Source: CP2-2F sp034436235
GTDB lineage: Bacteria > Chloroflexota > Anaerolineae > Aggregatilineales > UBA2796
NCBI GenBank assembly: GCA_034436235.1
Contig: DAOTWB010000146.1
Coordinates: 1 to 6,544 of the forward strand
Length of the DNA stretch: 6,544 bases
Reading direction: 5' to 3'
The translations under genes were made by a program, and so were the position numbers. The notes beneath the pieces were generated by a model. The model was not told the DNA's origin, did no database searches, and saw nothing but the letters and a program-made list of their open reading frames with translations. Shown one piece after another: positions 1 through 5,828 of the stretch. The stretch's first letter is position 1, and every line of letters starts with the position of its first letter.

Positions 1-12
1 GGCGATGCGCGA

Positions 13-708
13 ATGCGTCGAAAGATCAGTGTTTGGTTAATGTGCGGCATTCTCTTGCTCAGCGCATTGAGCGGCGCGGCGCGTGCGCTTGGACGCGAGC
101 AGCCGATGGCGTGGCAGGCGATCTTCACAACGCCTGAAGGCGCGCCATGCTCGCCGTTGTGTCTGTTCGGCGTCATTCCTGCCAAGCACACGCCGCAAGA
201 AGCGCTTGCGCTGCTCAGCGCGCATCCGCTCACGCGCACATGGACGCGAGTCAGCGATTCGCGTTTCGAGGCGCGCCGCGACGGCTACACGCTGGCGGTC
301 AGCTTCAGCTTGCTGGCAGATGGTGTCTTAGACACGGTCACGCTCTCAATAGAGCGCACTGCATCTGATGTGCCTGAGCGCGCGCCGATCCAGCTGGGCG
401 ACGTGCTGAGCCGCTTCGGCGCGCCTGACTATCTGCATCTGAGCGCGCAGACCGATCCATTGTTGGTCTACCTGAGCCGACGTCTGTTGGTGAGCGCGCG
501 CATAGGCGCAGATCGCCGTCTGGCGCCTGAGCTGCCCATCAAACGCCTGACGCTCTTTCGCTTCGGCATCTGTCCGTCCAGCGCGCCGCTCTATACATTC
601 TTGGCATGGCGCGGTCTGACACATCAGGCGCGCCAATTGGCGAGCGCGCCTGTGCAGCGCTATGTGCGGCGCGTCTTCGGCGCACAAGTGACGCTCGTGC
701 CGTGTTAG
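13..708 (+). CDS. Secreted protein of unknown function (BamE-like fold possible)
   Basis: I do not recognise this 231-residue protein as a named family. Residues 1-25 form a classical Sec signal peptide: an RRK n-region, a hydrophobic core, and an A-R-A cleavage motif before Leu26. The mature part opens with a CSPLC segment (C46, C50), then a PxxALALLxxHPLT helix-like stretch near 60-74, a strand-rich middle, and an LGDVLSRFGAPDYL segment near 128-141. The alternation of an 'ALxLL' helix with a 'V..RFG.PD' helix recalls small BamE/SmpA-like envelope proteins, but this is only an impression. Four cysteines remain after cleavage (46, 50, 187, 231), and the last is the final residue, so disulfides are plausible outside the cytoplasm. 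The frame is open to the window start. ATG 13 is chosen because it places the signal peptide correctly, though no clear Shine-Dalgarno is visible in the 12 bases upstream. A promoter follows 5 bases after its stop, so the next gene is probably transcribed separately. Confidence 0.75.
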   Translation: MRRKISVWLMCGILLLSALSGAARALGREQPMAWQAIFTTPEGAPCSPLCLFGVIPAKHTPQEALALLSAHPLTRTWTRVSDSRFEARRDGYTLAVSFSLLADGVLDTVTLSIERTASDVPERAPIQLGDVLSRFGAPDYLHLSAQTDPLLVYLSRRLLVSARIGADRRLAPELPIKRLTLFRFGICPSSAPLYTFLAWRGLTHQARQLASAPVQRYVRRVFGAQVTLVPC

Positions 709-712
709 CGCG

Positions 713-741
713 TTGCTTTTGTGCTTATACTGCTGTACAAT
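713..741 (+). promoter_or_regulatory. Sigma70-type promoter for the epimerase gene
   Basis: A TTGCTT box (713-718) and a TACAAT box (736-741) are separated by exactly 17 bases in the 64-base gap before ATG 773. The -10 matches the TATAAT consensus at five of six positions; the -35 matches the TTG core. Transcription would start near 748, giving a leader of about 25 bases. A second -10-like word, TATACT (726-731), overlaps the spacer but has no matching -35. Confidence 0.6.
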
Positions 742-772
742 TGCGCTGAGAACAGAGAGGACGTTCCTGAAC

Positions 773-1759
773 ATGCCAACACGGGCGCTGATCACTGGCG
801 GTGCAGGTTTCATCGGCAGCCATCTGGCTGAGCAATTGCTGAATCGCGGCTATGAAGTGACCGTGATCGATAATCTCAGCACAGGTCGCTTTGAGAACAT
901 CGCGGCGCTTGAGAGGCGGATCGGCTTTCGCTTCGCTATTGAGGATATTCGCAACGCGGCGGTCATGGATCGCTTGGTGAGCGAGTGCGATGTGATCTAT
1001 CATTTGGCGGCGGCAGTTGGCGTGCTGAACATCGTCAGCTCGCCGATTGACACGATTGAGATCAACGTCGGCGGCACGGAAGTGGTGTTGAAGACGGCGC
1101 GACGCTATCGGCGCAAGGTGCTGATCGCTTCGACGAGCGAAGTCTACGGCAAAAACGAGAAAGTGCCGTTCAGCGAAGACGACGATCGCACGCTCGGTCC
1201 GACCACCAAAAGTCGCTGGAGTTACGCCGCTTCGAAGGAGCTGGACGAATTCCTCGCGCTCGCCTATCATCGCGCGGCAGAGCTGCCGGTTGTGATCTTC
1301 CGACTCTTCAACACGGTCGGTGCGCGCCAACGCGGACATTACGGCATGGTCGTGCCGCGCTTTGTGCGCTGGGCGCTCAAAAACGAGCCGATTCAGGTCT
1401 ATGGCGATGGCGCGCAACAGCGTTGCTTCTGCAACGTGAACGACGTGGTGGACGCGATCATCGGTCTGGGCGAGGCGTCAAACGTGAACGGCGAAGTCTT
1501 CAACATCGGCAGCAATGAAGAGATCAGCATCTACGCGCTGGCAGAGCGGATCAAGGCGCGCACAGGCAGCCGCTCTGAAATTCAATTGATTCCTTACGAT
1601 CAGGCGTATGAGGCAGGCTTTGAAGATATGCGCCGCCGCGTGCCTGATATCCGCAAAATTCGCGCGTGCATCGGTTGGCAGCCAACCACGCCGCTCGATG
1701 AGACCATTGACCAGATCATCGCTTACCAGAAGACGCGCCTGCACGACGACAAAGGTTGA
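773..1759 (+). CDS. NAD-dependent nucleotide-sugar epimerase/dehydratase, UDP-glucuronate decarboxylase-like
   Basis: Extended short-chain dehydrogenase of 328 residues, a usual length for the family. The N-terminal Rossmann motif TGGAGFIG (residues 8-15) binds NAD(H), with D33 following the second strand. The catalytic region shows STSEVYG (120-126) and the YxxxK pair Y151/K155. The layout STSEVYG...RWSYAASK, and a C-terminal R-V-P-D-I-R segment (289-294) that lines up with the arginine region of the ArnA dehydrogenase domain, favour a UDP-glucuronate decarboxylase/ArnA-like enzyme over a plain 4-epimerase. Related GalE-like proteins share much of this, so the substrate is inferred. It would act in the cytoplasm, making sugar nucleotides for surface polysaccharide. 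Start: ATG 773 puts GGAGFIG close to the N-terminus and has GAGAGG at 755-760, although the 12-base spacing is long. An in-frame TTG at 713 would add 20 unrelated residues and lies in the promoter. The stop is 5 bases before the lipoprotein start. Confidence 0.92.
   Translation: MPTRALITGGAGFIGSHLAEQLLNRGYEVTVIDNLSTGRFENIAALERRIGFRFAIEDIRNAAVMDRLVSECDVIYHLAAAVGVLNIVSSPIDTIEINVGGTEVVLKTARRYRRKVLIASTSEVYGKNEKVPFSEDDDRTLGPTTKSRWSYAASKELDEFLALAYHRAAELPVVIFRLFNTVGARQRGHYGMVVPRFVRWALKNEPIQVYGDGAQQRCFCNVNDVVDAIIGLGEASNVNGEVFNIGSNEEISIYALAERIKARTGSRSEIQLIPYDQAYEAGFEDMRRRVPDIRKIRACIGWQPTTPLDETIDQIIAYQKTRLHDDKG
1751..1755 (+). promoter_or_regulatory. Ribosome binding site deciding the lipoprotein start
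   Basis: AAAGG inside the last codons of the epimerase gene lies 9 bases before ATG 1765. An in-frame TTG at 1756 directly abuts this site and has no usable spacing, so ATG 1765 is preferred. Placement implies translational coupling with the upstream gene. Confidence 0.5.
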
Positions 1760-1764
1760 TCGCC

Positions 1765-2565
1765 ATGCGCTGCGCGACGCTGTGCTTGCTCGCCTGCTTG
1801 CTCGTCGCTGCCTGTGAAGCGCAAGCGCTGCCGACGCAGACGACGCTCGAAATTGCGCAGACGGCGGCGTTCATCACGCAGAACGCGCCGCCTGTAGGCT
1901 TCGATCAAGGCGTGCGCTTCTTGCCGATTGACCGCAACCTTGAGGCGCTGCCGCATTGGCACACACAGCTTGTCATCCGCTTCGATGGCTTCTTCGCAGG
2001 CAGCACACAGCCGATCAGCGGCGCGCTGACCGCCGATATCTTCAGCAATCAGCTCAGCGGTGAGCGCCGCGTGGTGCTGCGCGCCGAAGGCGACGCCTTC
2101 GCGCTGACCGATGGACGCAATGTGGAAGGCGTGCGCTTAGGCAATACGTTCTATTTCGTGGATCAAAATGGCAGATGTAGCGTGGTGACCGACGATCCGA
2201 ATCGGCGGCGCGTGGCAGAGCTGAGCATTGGCGACTTGATCGGCGGCGTGCGCTTCGCACAGCATACCTACGGACGCAAAACGGCGCGCGATATGGCGCT
2301 CTGGCAGTACGGCTTTGTGCCGAGCGATATCGAGCTGCCGCTGATCATGCCGACGCAAGGCGGCACGATCAACATCCTCTCAGGCGACCTGTGGATTGTG
2401 CCGAGCCTGAACGCTGTGGCAGATTATACGCTCACCTTGCGCTTAGAGAGCGCGCTCGTGCCGATTTTTCAGGGCAACAAGCAGCTGAGCGGCACGCTGA
2501 CCATCACTTACAGCTTGCTGGAAAGCGGCACGCTCTACAACATCGCCATTCCGTTCGGCTGTTAG
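1765..2565 (+). CDS. Lipoprotein, possibly LprG/LolA-like fold
   Basis: A 266-residue envelope lipoprotein. The N-terminus MRCATLCLLACLLVAAC ends in a lipobox V14-A15-A16-C17, so signal peptidase II would cleave before Cys17 and leave a lipid-anchored protein outside the cytoplasmic membrane; residue +2 is Glu. The body lacks obvious catalytic motifs and is rich in strands: a segment near 67-110 ('QLVIRFDG...SGALTADIF...'), a 'GNTFYFVDQNG' turn (127-137), then 'GDLWIV' (207-212) and 'YTLTLRLE' (221-228). This order resembles LppX/LprG-type lipoproteins, half-barrels that carry lipids or glycolipids, but the likeness is from memory and weak. Only Cys138 and the C-terminal residue Cys266 remain besides the lipidated cysteine, so they may pair. 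It sits 5 bases after the epimerase stop and probably shares its transcript, hinting at an envelope-glycan context. It converges with the membrane-hairpin gene, with overlapping stop codons. Confidence 0.82.
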   Translation: MRCATLCLLACLLVAACEAQALPTQTTLEIAQTAAFITQNAPPVGFDQGVRFLPIDRNLEALPHWHTQLVIRFDGFFAGSTQPISGALTADIFSNQLSGERRVVLRAEGDAFALTDGRNVEGVRLGNTFYFVDQNGRCSVVTDDPNRRRVAELSIGDLIGGVRFAQHTYGRKTARDMALWQYGFVPSDIELPLIMPTQGGTINILSGDLWIVPSLNAVADYTLTLRLESALVPIFQGNKQLSGTLTITYSLLESGTLYNIAIPFGC

Positions 2566-2837
2566 CGGAAGATATTGCGGCGGATCACATCGAAGATCAG
2601 CAAGAGCGCGCCGATCACCAGCAAGATGATCACCAGCTGCTGAATGGCGGCTGCCAACAGCCAAGCGCCGATCAGCACAATGCTGAGCTTGAGCAGCGCC
2701 TCGCCCAGACTCTCGACTTCTGTGATGCGGCGCAGCGTCTCTGAGGCGCGTTGTGAGATCGAACGGCGTTTGCTCGCTTGGAAGTCCTGATCCAGCTCGT
2801 CGTGCCACTCGGCGCGCGGCTTAGGTTTGCGCGGCAT
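2562..2837 (-). CDS. Small membrane protein with C-terminal hairpin
   Basis: A 91-residue protein I cannot assign to a named family. Residues 1-38 are charged and basic (MPRKPKPR start, KRR at 23-25), probably cytoplasmic and partly helical. Residues about 47-65 and 66-84 are two adjacent hydrophobic stretches separated by a QQ pair, fitting a tight transmembrane hairpin with both ends inside; the tail ends in RRNIFR, consistent with positive-inside. The start is well supported: GAGGTG at 2848-2843 (minus strand) lies 5 bases before ATG 2837. It begins 14 bases after the stop of the DHp-like gene and is the last member of the desulfurase unit. Its TAA stop overlaps the TAG of the convergent lipoprotein gene, leaving no space for an intergenic terminator. 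It may anchor or partner the preceding small protein, but nothing in the sequence proves this. Confidence 0.75.
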   Translation of the reverse strand: MPRKPKPRAEWHDELDQDFQASKRRSISQRASETLRRITEVESLGEALLKLSIVLIGAWLLAAAIQQLVIILLVIGALLLIFDVIRRNIFR

Positions 2838-2851
2838 CTTGTCACCTCACG

Positions 2852-3124
2852 CTAAGACGATCCATCTTCAAGTTGGCGCGCCACGCGCTCTAACAGCTGT
2901 CCGTAAGCGAAGCCGCGCTCCACGTTCTCTTGGATGAGCGTCAACACTTCGTGCGCTGTGCGCGCGTCTAAGTCTTCGCGCGCCAGCAGCTCCAAGCCAA
3001 TCTTCACTGATTGCAGCAAGCCGACTAGATCGTGCTTGATGGCGCTCAGCAAGGCGACGACCTCAGCGCGGCTCGGCTGCGTTGAGATCGGCGGCAGTGA
3101 GAATAGGTCTGTTGGCTGCGACAT
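2852..3124 (-). CDS. Isolated histidine-kinase DHp (HisKA)-like domain protein
   Basis: A 90-residue soluble protein. After a flexible N-terminus (1-18), residues 20-87 look like a helical hairpin. The segment IKHDLVGLLQSVKIGLELL (29-47) aligns by eye with the phosphoacceptor helix of sensor histidine kinases (H-E/D-L-R-x-P-L...G..ELL), putting the possible phosphorylated residue at His31 followed by Asp32. The second helix (56-86) ends in QLLERVARQLED. The proline usual four residues after the histidine in kinases is replaced by Leu35 in this reading, and no HATPase domain follows; the gene stops with TAG and the next gene is in another frame context. It could be a Spo0B/ChpT-like phosphotransfer protein, a degenerate dimerisation module, or an unrelated coiled hairpin. 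ATG 3124 has GAGG (3137-3134) 9 bases upstream, next to the desulfurase stop 14 bases away, so it is co-transcribed. No cognate response regulator is present in the window. Confidence 0.7.
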   Translation of the reverse strand: MSQPTDLFSLPPISTQPSRAEVVALLSAIKHDLVGLLQSVKIGLELLAREDLDARTAHEVLTLIQENVERGFAYGQLLERVARQLEDGSS

Positions 3125-3138
3125 GCGGCGGCGCCTCG

Positions 3139-4335
3139 CTAGGCAATGCCGTGCGCTTGCCGCACGCTGCGCAGCCGCTCGACGGCTATCGGCAACGTCT
3201 GCAGCACATAGTCAATCTCAGCCGCCGTGTTCTGCCTGCCGACGGTCAAGCGCAGGCTGCCGAGCGCTTGCTCAGGCGCTAAGCCAATCGCCAGTAGGAC
3301 GTCGCTCGGCTGCGGATTGCCTGTGTTACACGCCGAGCCGCTGCTGGCAGCGATGCCGTTCAAGTCGAGATACATCAGCAGCGCATTCGCCTCAACGCCT
3401 GCGAAGGTGAAACTGGCGTGATTCGGCAGACGGCGCACCTTCTCAGCGCCTGTCAGTTGTGCGCTTGGCACGCAGCTCAGCACGCCGTCAATCAGACGGT
3501 CGCGCAGGTGCGTGTAGTGCGCCACGCGCGCGGGCAGATCGGCGCAGGCAAGCTCAAGCGCGCGCGCCATGCCGACGATCAGCGGCACGTTGTGCGTGCC
3601 TGCGCGATGGTGATTCTCTTGTCCGCCGCCTGTCTGCGCGCTATAGAGCGCGACGCCGCGCCGCAGATACAGCAAGCCGACGCCTTTCGGTCCGTAGAAC
3701 TTGTGCGCTGAGAGCGCCAACATATCCACGCCGAGCGCGCGCACGTCCAACGAGAGCTGACCGGCAGCTTGGACGGCGTCCGTGTGGAAGAGCGCGCCCT
3801 GCGCGTGCGCGATTTCGGCGAGCGCGGCGATAGGTTGCACGGTGCCGATCTCGTTATTGGCGTACATCACGCTGACCAAGCCGATCTCATCGGGCTGCAA
3901 GCGCTGCAAAGCTGTTTGAAGCGTCTGTGGCGCGATCGTGCCGTCAGGCTCAGGCGTCAGCCAAGTCAGGCGCGCCAGATTCAAGCGCGCCAGTTGCGCT
4001 GCCGTGTGGCTCACAGCGTGATGCTCGGTGTGCGCCGTGAAGATATGCGCGCGCTTGCCTTCGGCGAGCGCTTGCAACGCGACGCCGCGCAACGCCATGT
4101 TGTCGCTCTCAGTGCCGCAGCCTGTGAAGACGATCTCGTCGCGCGCGCAGTTGAGCAGCTGTGCTAGGCTGTCGCGCGCGCGCTCAATGGCGTCCTCAGC
4201 GCGGCGTCCGAAGCGATGCGCGGACGACGGATTGCCGTACACTTGGCTGAAGTATGGCAACATCGCCTCGACCACTTGCGGATCGGTCGGCGTGGTCGCC
4301 GCGTGATCGAGATAGATCGGCTCAGCAGGCTTCAT
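3139..4335 (-). CDS. iscS: Cysteine desulfurase, group I NifS/IscS type
   Basis: PLP-dependent enzyme of 398 residues (family about 400) that removes sulfur from L-cysteine, giving alanine and an enzyme persulfide used for Fe-S clusters and tRNA thiolation. Seen in order: YLDHAATTP (8-16), GNPSSAH (34-40), TEHHAV (103-108) with the PLP-stacking His105, ANNEIG (159-164), HTDAVQ (184-189) with Asp186 and Gln189, the Schiff-base lysine SAHKFYGPKG (Lys212), GTHN (246-249), and the sulfur-accepting SSGSACNTGNPQPSDVL (331-347) with Cys336. The loop length fits group I rather than SufS-like group II; in the usual EPS position it has QPS. iscS is the closest symbol, but the paralogue cannot be decided. 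No scaffold gene (iscU/nifU) or iscR is in the window. ATG 4335 is chosen over ATG 4353 because GGAG (4346-4343) lies 7 bases before it, and the earlier ATG sits inside a palindrome. It leads a three-gene unit. Confidence 0.96.
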   Translation of the reverse strand: MKPAEPIYLDHAATTPTDPQVVEAMLPYFSQVYGNPSSAHRFGRRAEDAIERARDSLAQLLNCARDEIVFTGCGTESDNMALRGVALQALAEGKRAHIFTAHTEHHAVSHTAAQLARLNLARLTWLTPEPDGTIAPQTLQTALQRLQPDEIGLVSVMYANNEIGTVQPIAALAEIAHAQGALFHTDAVQAAGQLSLDVRALGVDMLALSAHKFYGPKGVGLLYLRRGVALYSAQTGGGQENHHRAGTHNVPLIVGMARALELACADLPARVAHYTHLRDRLIDGVLSCVPSAQLTGAEKVRRLPNHASFTFAGVEANALLMYLDLNGIAASSGSACNTGNPQPSDVLLAIGLAPEQALGSLRLTVGRQNTAAEIDYVLQTLPIAVERLRSVRQAHGIA

Positions 4336-4342
4336 CGGGCAA

Positions 4343-4346
4343 CTCC
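4343..4346 (-). promoter_or_regulatory. Ribosome binding site deciding the desulfurase start
   Basis: GGAG on the minus strand, 7 bases before ATG 4335 and one base beyond the inverted repeat. It supports the 398-residue form over a version starting six codons earlier at 4353. Confidence 0.7.
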
Positions 4347-4347
4347 A

Positions 4348-4372
4348 AAGCATCCTGTTCAGTTGGATGCTT
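4348..4372 (-). promoter_or_regulatory. Perfect inverted repeat, probable operator
   Basis: AAGCATCC and GGATGCTT form a perfect 8+8 bp dyad around a 9-base centre, in the 72-base gap before the cysteine desulfurase. Relative to the TACAAT -10 box, it spans about -4 to +21, so a bound protein would block initiation. A transcript starting near 4368 would lose four bases of one arm, leaving only a 4 bp stem, which argues for a DNA operator rather than an RNA hairpin. It does not match the IscR box patterns I know. The binding protein is unknown. Confidence 0.55.
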
Positions 4373-4374
4373 CA

Positions 4375-4380
4375 ATTGTA
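4375..4380 (-). promoter_or_regulatory. Extended -10 promoter of the desulfurase unit
   Basis: TACAAT preceded by TGC, an extended -10 arrangement (TGnTACAAT), between the aminotransferase stop and the desulfurase start. Hexamers at 16-18 bp upstream (for example ATACTG at 4403-4398) do not resemble TTGACA, so the extended -10 would carry recognition. A TATACT word (4404-4399) could be a second, weaker -10. Predicted start near 4368. Confidence 0.5.
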
Positions 4381-4407
4381 GCACGCTCAGCGGCGCACAG
4401 TATAGCC

Positions 4408-5730
4408 CTAGAGCGAGCGCATCGCCTCGTCGAAGCGCTCCAGCGCTTTCGCCGTGATCTCAGGCGGCAGCGCATACGAGAAGCGAATCCAATTTTTGCC
4501 CGCCTCTGAGAAATAGCTGCCCGCGATCGCCGTCAGCCCGAAGTTTTCCGCCATGTACTCGACCAGCGCGACCGAATCCGCTAGGTTGCCGCGCCGAATC
4601 GCCTCAGTGCAATCAATGAAGGCGTAATAGCCGCCGTCGCCGATCACAGCGCGGTAGCCTTTCTCCTTCACAAAAGCGCGCACAATGGCGCGGCTGGCGT
4701 TGGTCGGCTCGATGATGGACGCCGCCGCTTGGCGGAAGCCAATCTCATAAGCAGCCTGCGCCACCGCCTGACCGAAGAAGTTCGGCATCACGCCGTGCGA
4801 GCTGCGGCTGGCGATGAACTCGATCACAGGCTTAGCCGCCACCACGTGCGCTGCGCGGATGTTGGAAGCGCCTAACGATTTGGTCAAGCCGTCCAGCACG
4901 ATGATGCGCGCGCGCTCAGCAGGCGCGAAAGCGCTCAGCAGAGCGTTGATATCGGCAGGCGCGCCTTCCGTGATCTGATGATATATCCAATCGAACAGCA
5001 CGAACGGAATGCCGAGCGCGAACGCCTTCTGCGCCAGCGCGATCTGACGCTCCATGCTCAGCGTGCGCCCTGTCGGATTATCGGGCGAGGTGATCACCAA
5101 ACCTGCCACGCGCCGTCCGCCGCCGTATTTGGCGCAATAGGCGACGCTCTCCGCCAGACCGTCTTCTGTGTATTCCCAGCCGTCAGCTTCGGCGCCTGGC
5201 GCCAGCAGCACATTCATGCCGACGCCGTACGGGCCCCACAAGTAGCTGATCCACGGCACGCGCGAGACCAACAAGACGTCGCCGATGCGCCCTGTGCCGA
5301 GCGTCAGCATGGCTTGGTAGACCTTGATGAGCGCGTCGCGTCCGCCGTCGGTCGCAGCGATGTTCTCAGCGCTATAGCCGATCTCAGCCTTGAACTGCCA
5401 ATACTGCTCAGCGGTCGCTTTGCGGAAGGCGAGCGTGCCTATCGGCGGATCGTAAGCCGTGCCATTCTGTTTGAGCAGCGCGAAGGCGCGCTCCAGCAGG
5501 TTGTGCGGCACGCCGGGCAGGCTGGCGCCGCCGTCGCCTTGTGAAGCATCGTAGGCAGGCAGATCAGGATGTTTTTCGCGGAAGGTTGCCAGCAGCTTTT
5601 TGATGATGAACATGCGCGATTGTGGAATATCCACTTGCGTACTCAAATAGCCGCTGACAGGCACTAAGGCATGGCTTGGCACGCTGAACACAGGACTTTC
5701 AAGCGAGACAGAGATGGGCGGTTGCGTCAC
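4408..5730 (-). CDS. PLP-dependent aminotransferase, class I/II
   Basis: Fold-type I aminotransferase of 440 residues, somewhat longer than classical aspartate aminotransferases (about 400). It transfers amino groups between amino and keto acids through PLP in the cytoplasm. Visible elements: Y-D-P-P-I-G (93-98) with the following R103, GGRDAL (129-134) for the cofactor phosphate, SPDNPTG (215-221) with Asn218, FDWIY (246-250) with Asp247 and Tyr250 for the pyridine ring, GLTKSLGASNIR (281-292) with the Schiff-base Lys284, and NWIRFSYA (413-420) with Arg416 for the substrate carboxylate. The amino-acid substrate is not decidable. The neighbouring arginase suggests amino-acid nitrogen metabolism, but ornithine aminotransferases belong to class III, so this is not one. 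Start: GTG 5730 has AGGAG (5744-5740) at 9 bases; an in-frame TTG at 5748 would place that site inside the coding region. It has its own promoter. It ends 72 bases before the desulfurase start. Confidence 0.93.
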   Translation of the reverse strand: MTQPPISVSLESPVFSVPSHALVPVSGYLSTQVDIPQSRMFIIKKLLATFREKHPDLPAYDASQGDGGASLPGVPHNLLERAFALLKQNGTAYDPPIGTLAFRKATAEQYWQFKAEIGYSAENIAATDGGRDALIKVYQAMLTLGTGRIGDVLLVSRVPWISYLWGPYGVGMNVLLAPGAEADGWEYTEDGLAESVAYCAKYGGGRRVAGLVITSPDNPTGRTLSMERQIALAQKAFALGIPFVLFDWIYHQITEGAPADINALLSAFAPAERARIIVLDGLTKSLGASNIRAAHVVAAKPVIEFIASRSSHGVMPNFFGQAVAQAAYEIGFRQAAASIIEPTNASRAIVRAFVKEKGYRAVIGDGGYYAFIDCTEAIRRGNLADSVALVEYMAENFGLTAIAGSYFSEAGKNWIRFSYALPPEITAKALERFDEAMRSL

Positions 5731-5739
5731 AGTTAGATG

Positions 5740-5744
5740 CTCCT
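5740..5744 (-). promoter_or_regulatory. Ribosome binding site deciding the aminotransferase start
   Basis: AGGAG on the minus strand, 9 bases before GTG 5730. The longer reading from TTG 5748 would translate through this site and has no comparable signal upstream, so the GTG start is preferred. Confidence 0.7.
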
Positions 5745-5782
5745 GCAAAAGGTACGATCAATCGAGGTCGAGTGCGCGCACG

Positions 5783-5811
5783 ATTGTGAAAAAGCGCCGC
5801 ACATTTGTCAA
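5783..5811 (-). promoter_or_regulatory. Sigma70 promoter for the aminotransferase
   Basis: A perfect TTGACA -35 (5811-5806) and a CACAAT -10 (5788-5783) are separated by exactly 17 bases on the minus strand, in the gap between the arginase stop and the aminotransferase start. Predicted start near 5776, with a leader of about 46 bases. An imperfect 12 bp palindrome around CAATTG (5806-5817) covers the -35 box. Confidence 0.7.
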
Positions 5812-5828
5812 TTGGCAGTTAGAACAGC

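Noticed and set aside
750..766. GAAC-N9-GTTC dyad in the epimerase leader
   Set aside because: Only 4 bp arms, expected by chance, and it overlaps the ribosome binding region without further pairing.
725..1417. Long open frame antisense to the epimerase
   Set aside because: It shadows a clear SDR gene, has no recognisable motif, and is explained by GC-rich codons with few stops. Similar antisense frames across the desulfurase and aminotransferase were dropped for the same reason.
4336..4353. Six-codon longer desulfurase starting at ATG 4353
   Set aside because: That ATG lies in the palindrome and has no good ribosome site; GGAG is correctly spaced for ATG 4335.
4381..4407. Terminator hairpin for the aminotransferase
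   Set aside because: CGCTCAGCG offers only a 4 bp stem with a one-base loop and no T-run follows on the minus strand.
205..5413. Frequent GCTCAGC/GCTGAGC words, about a dozen copies
   Set aside because: In coding orientation most read as Leu-Ser (CTG AGC / CTC AGC), so codon preference explains them; no spacing pattern is seen.
4408..5730. Ornithine aminotransferase forming an arginine-catabolic pair with arginase
   Set aside because: The motif order (NPTG, DxxY, late Arg) is class I/II; ornithine aminotransferases are class III, and a separate promoter divides the two genes.
5789..5805. Possible terminator after arginase: GCGGCGC followed by TTTTT on the minus strand
   Set aside because: The stem would be only 3 bp, and the stretch is the spacer of a strong TTGACA/CACAAT promoter.
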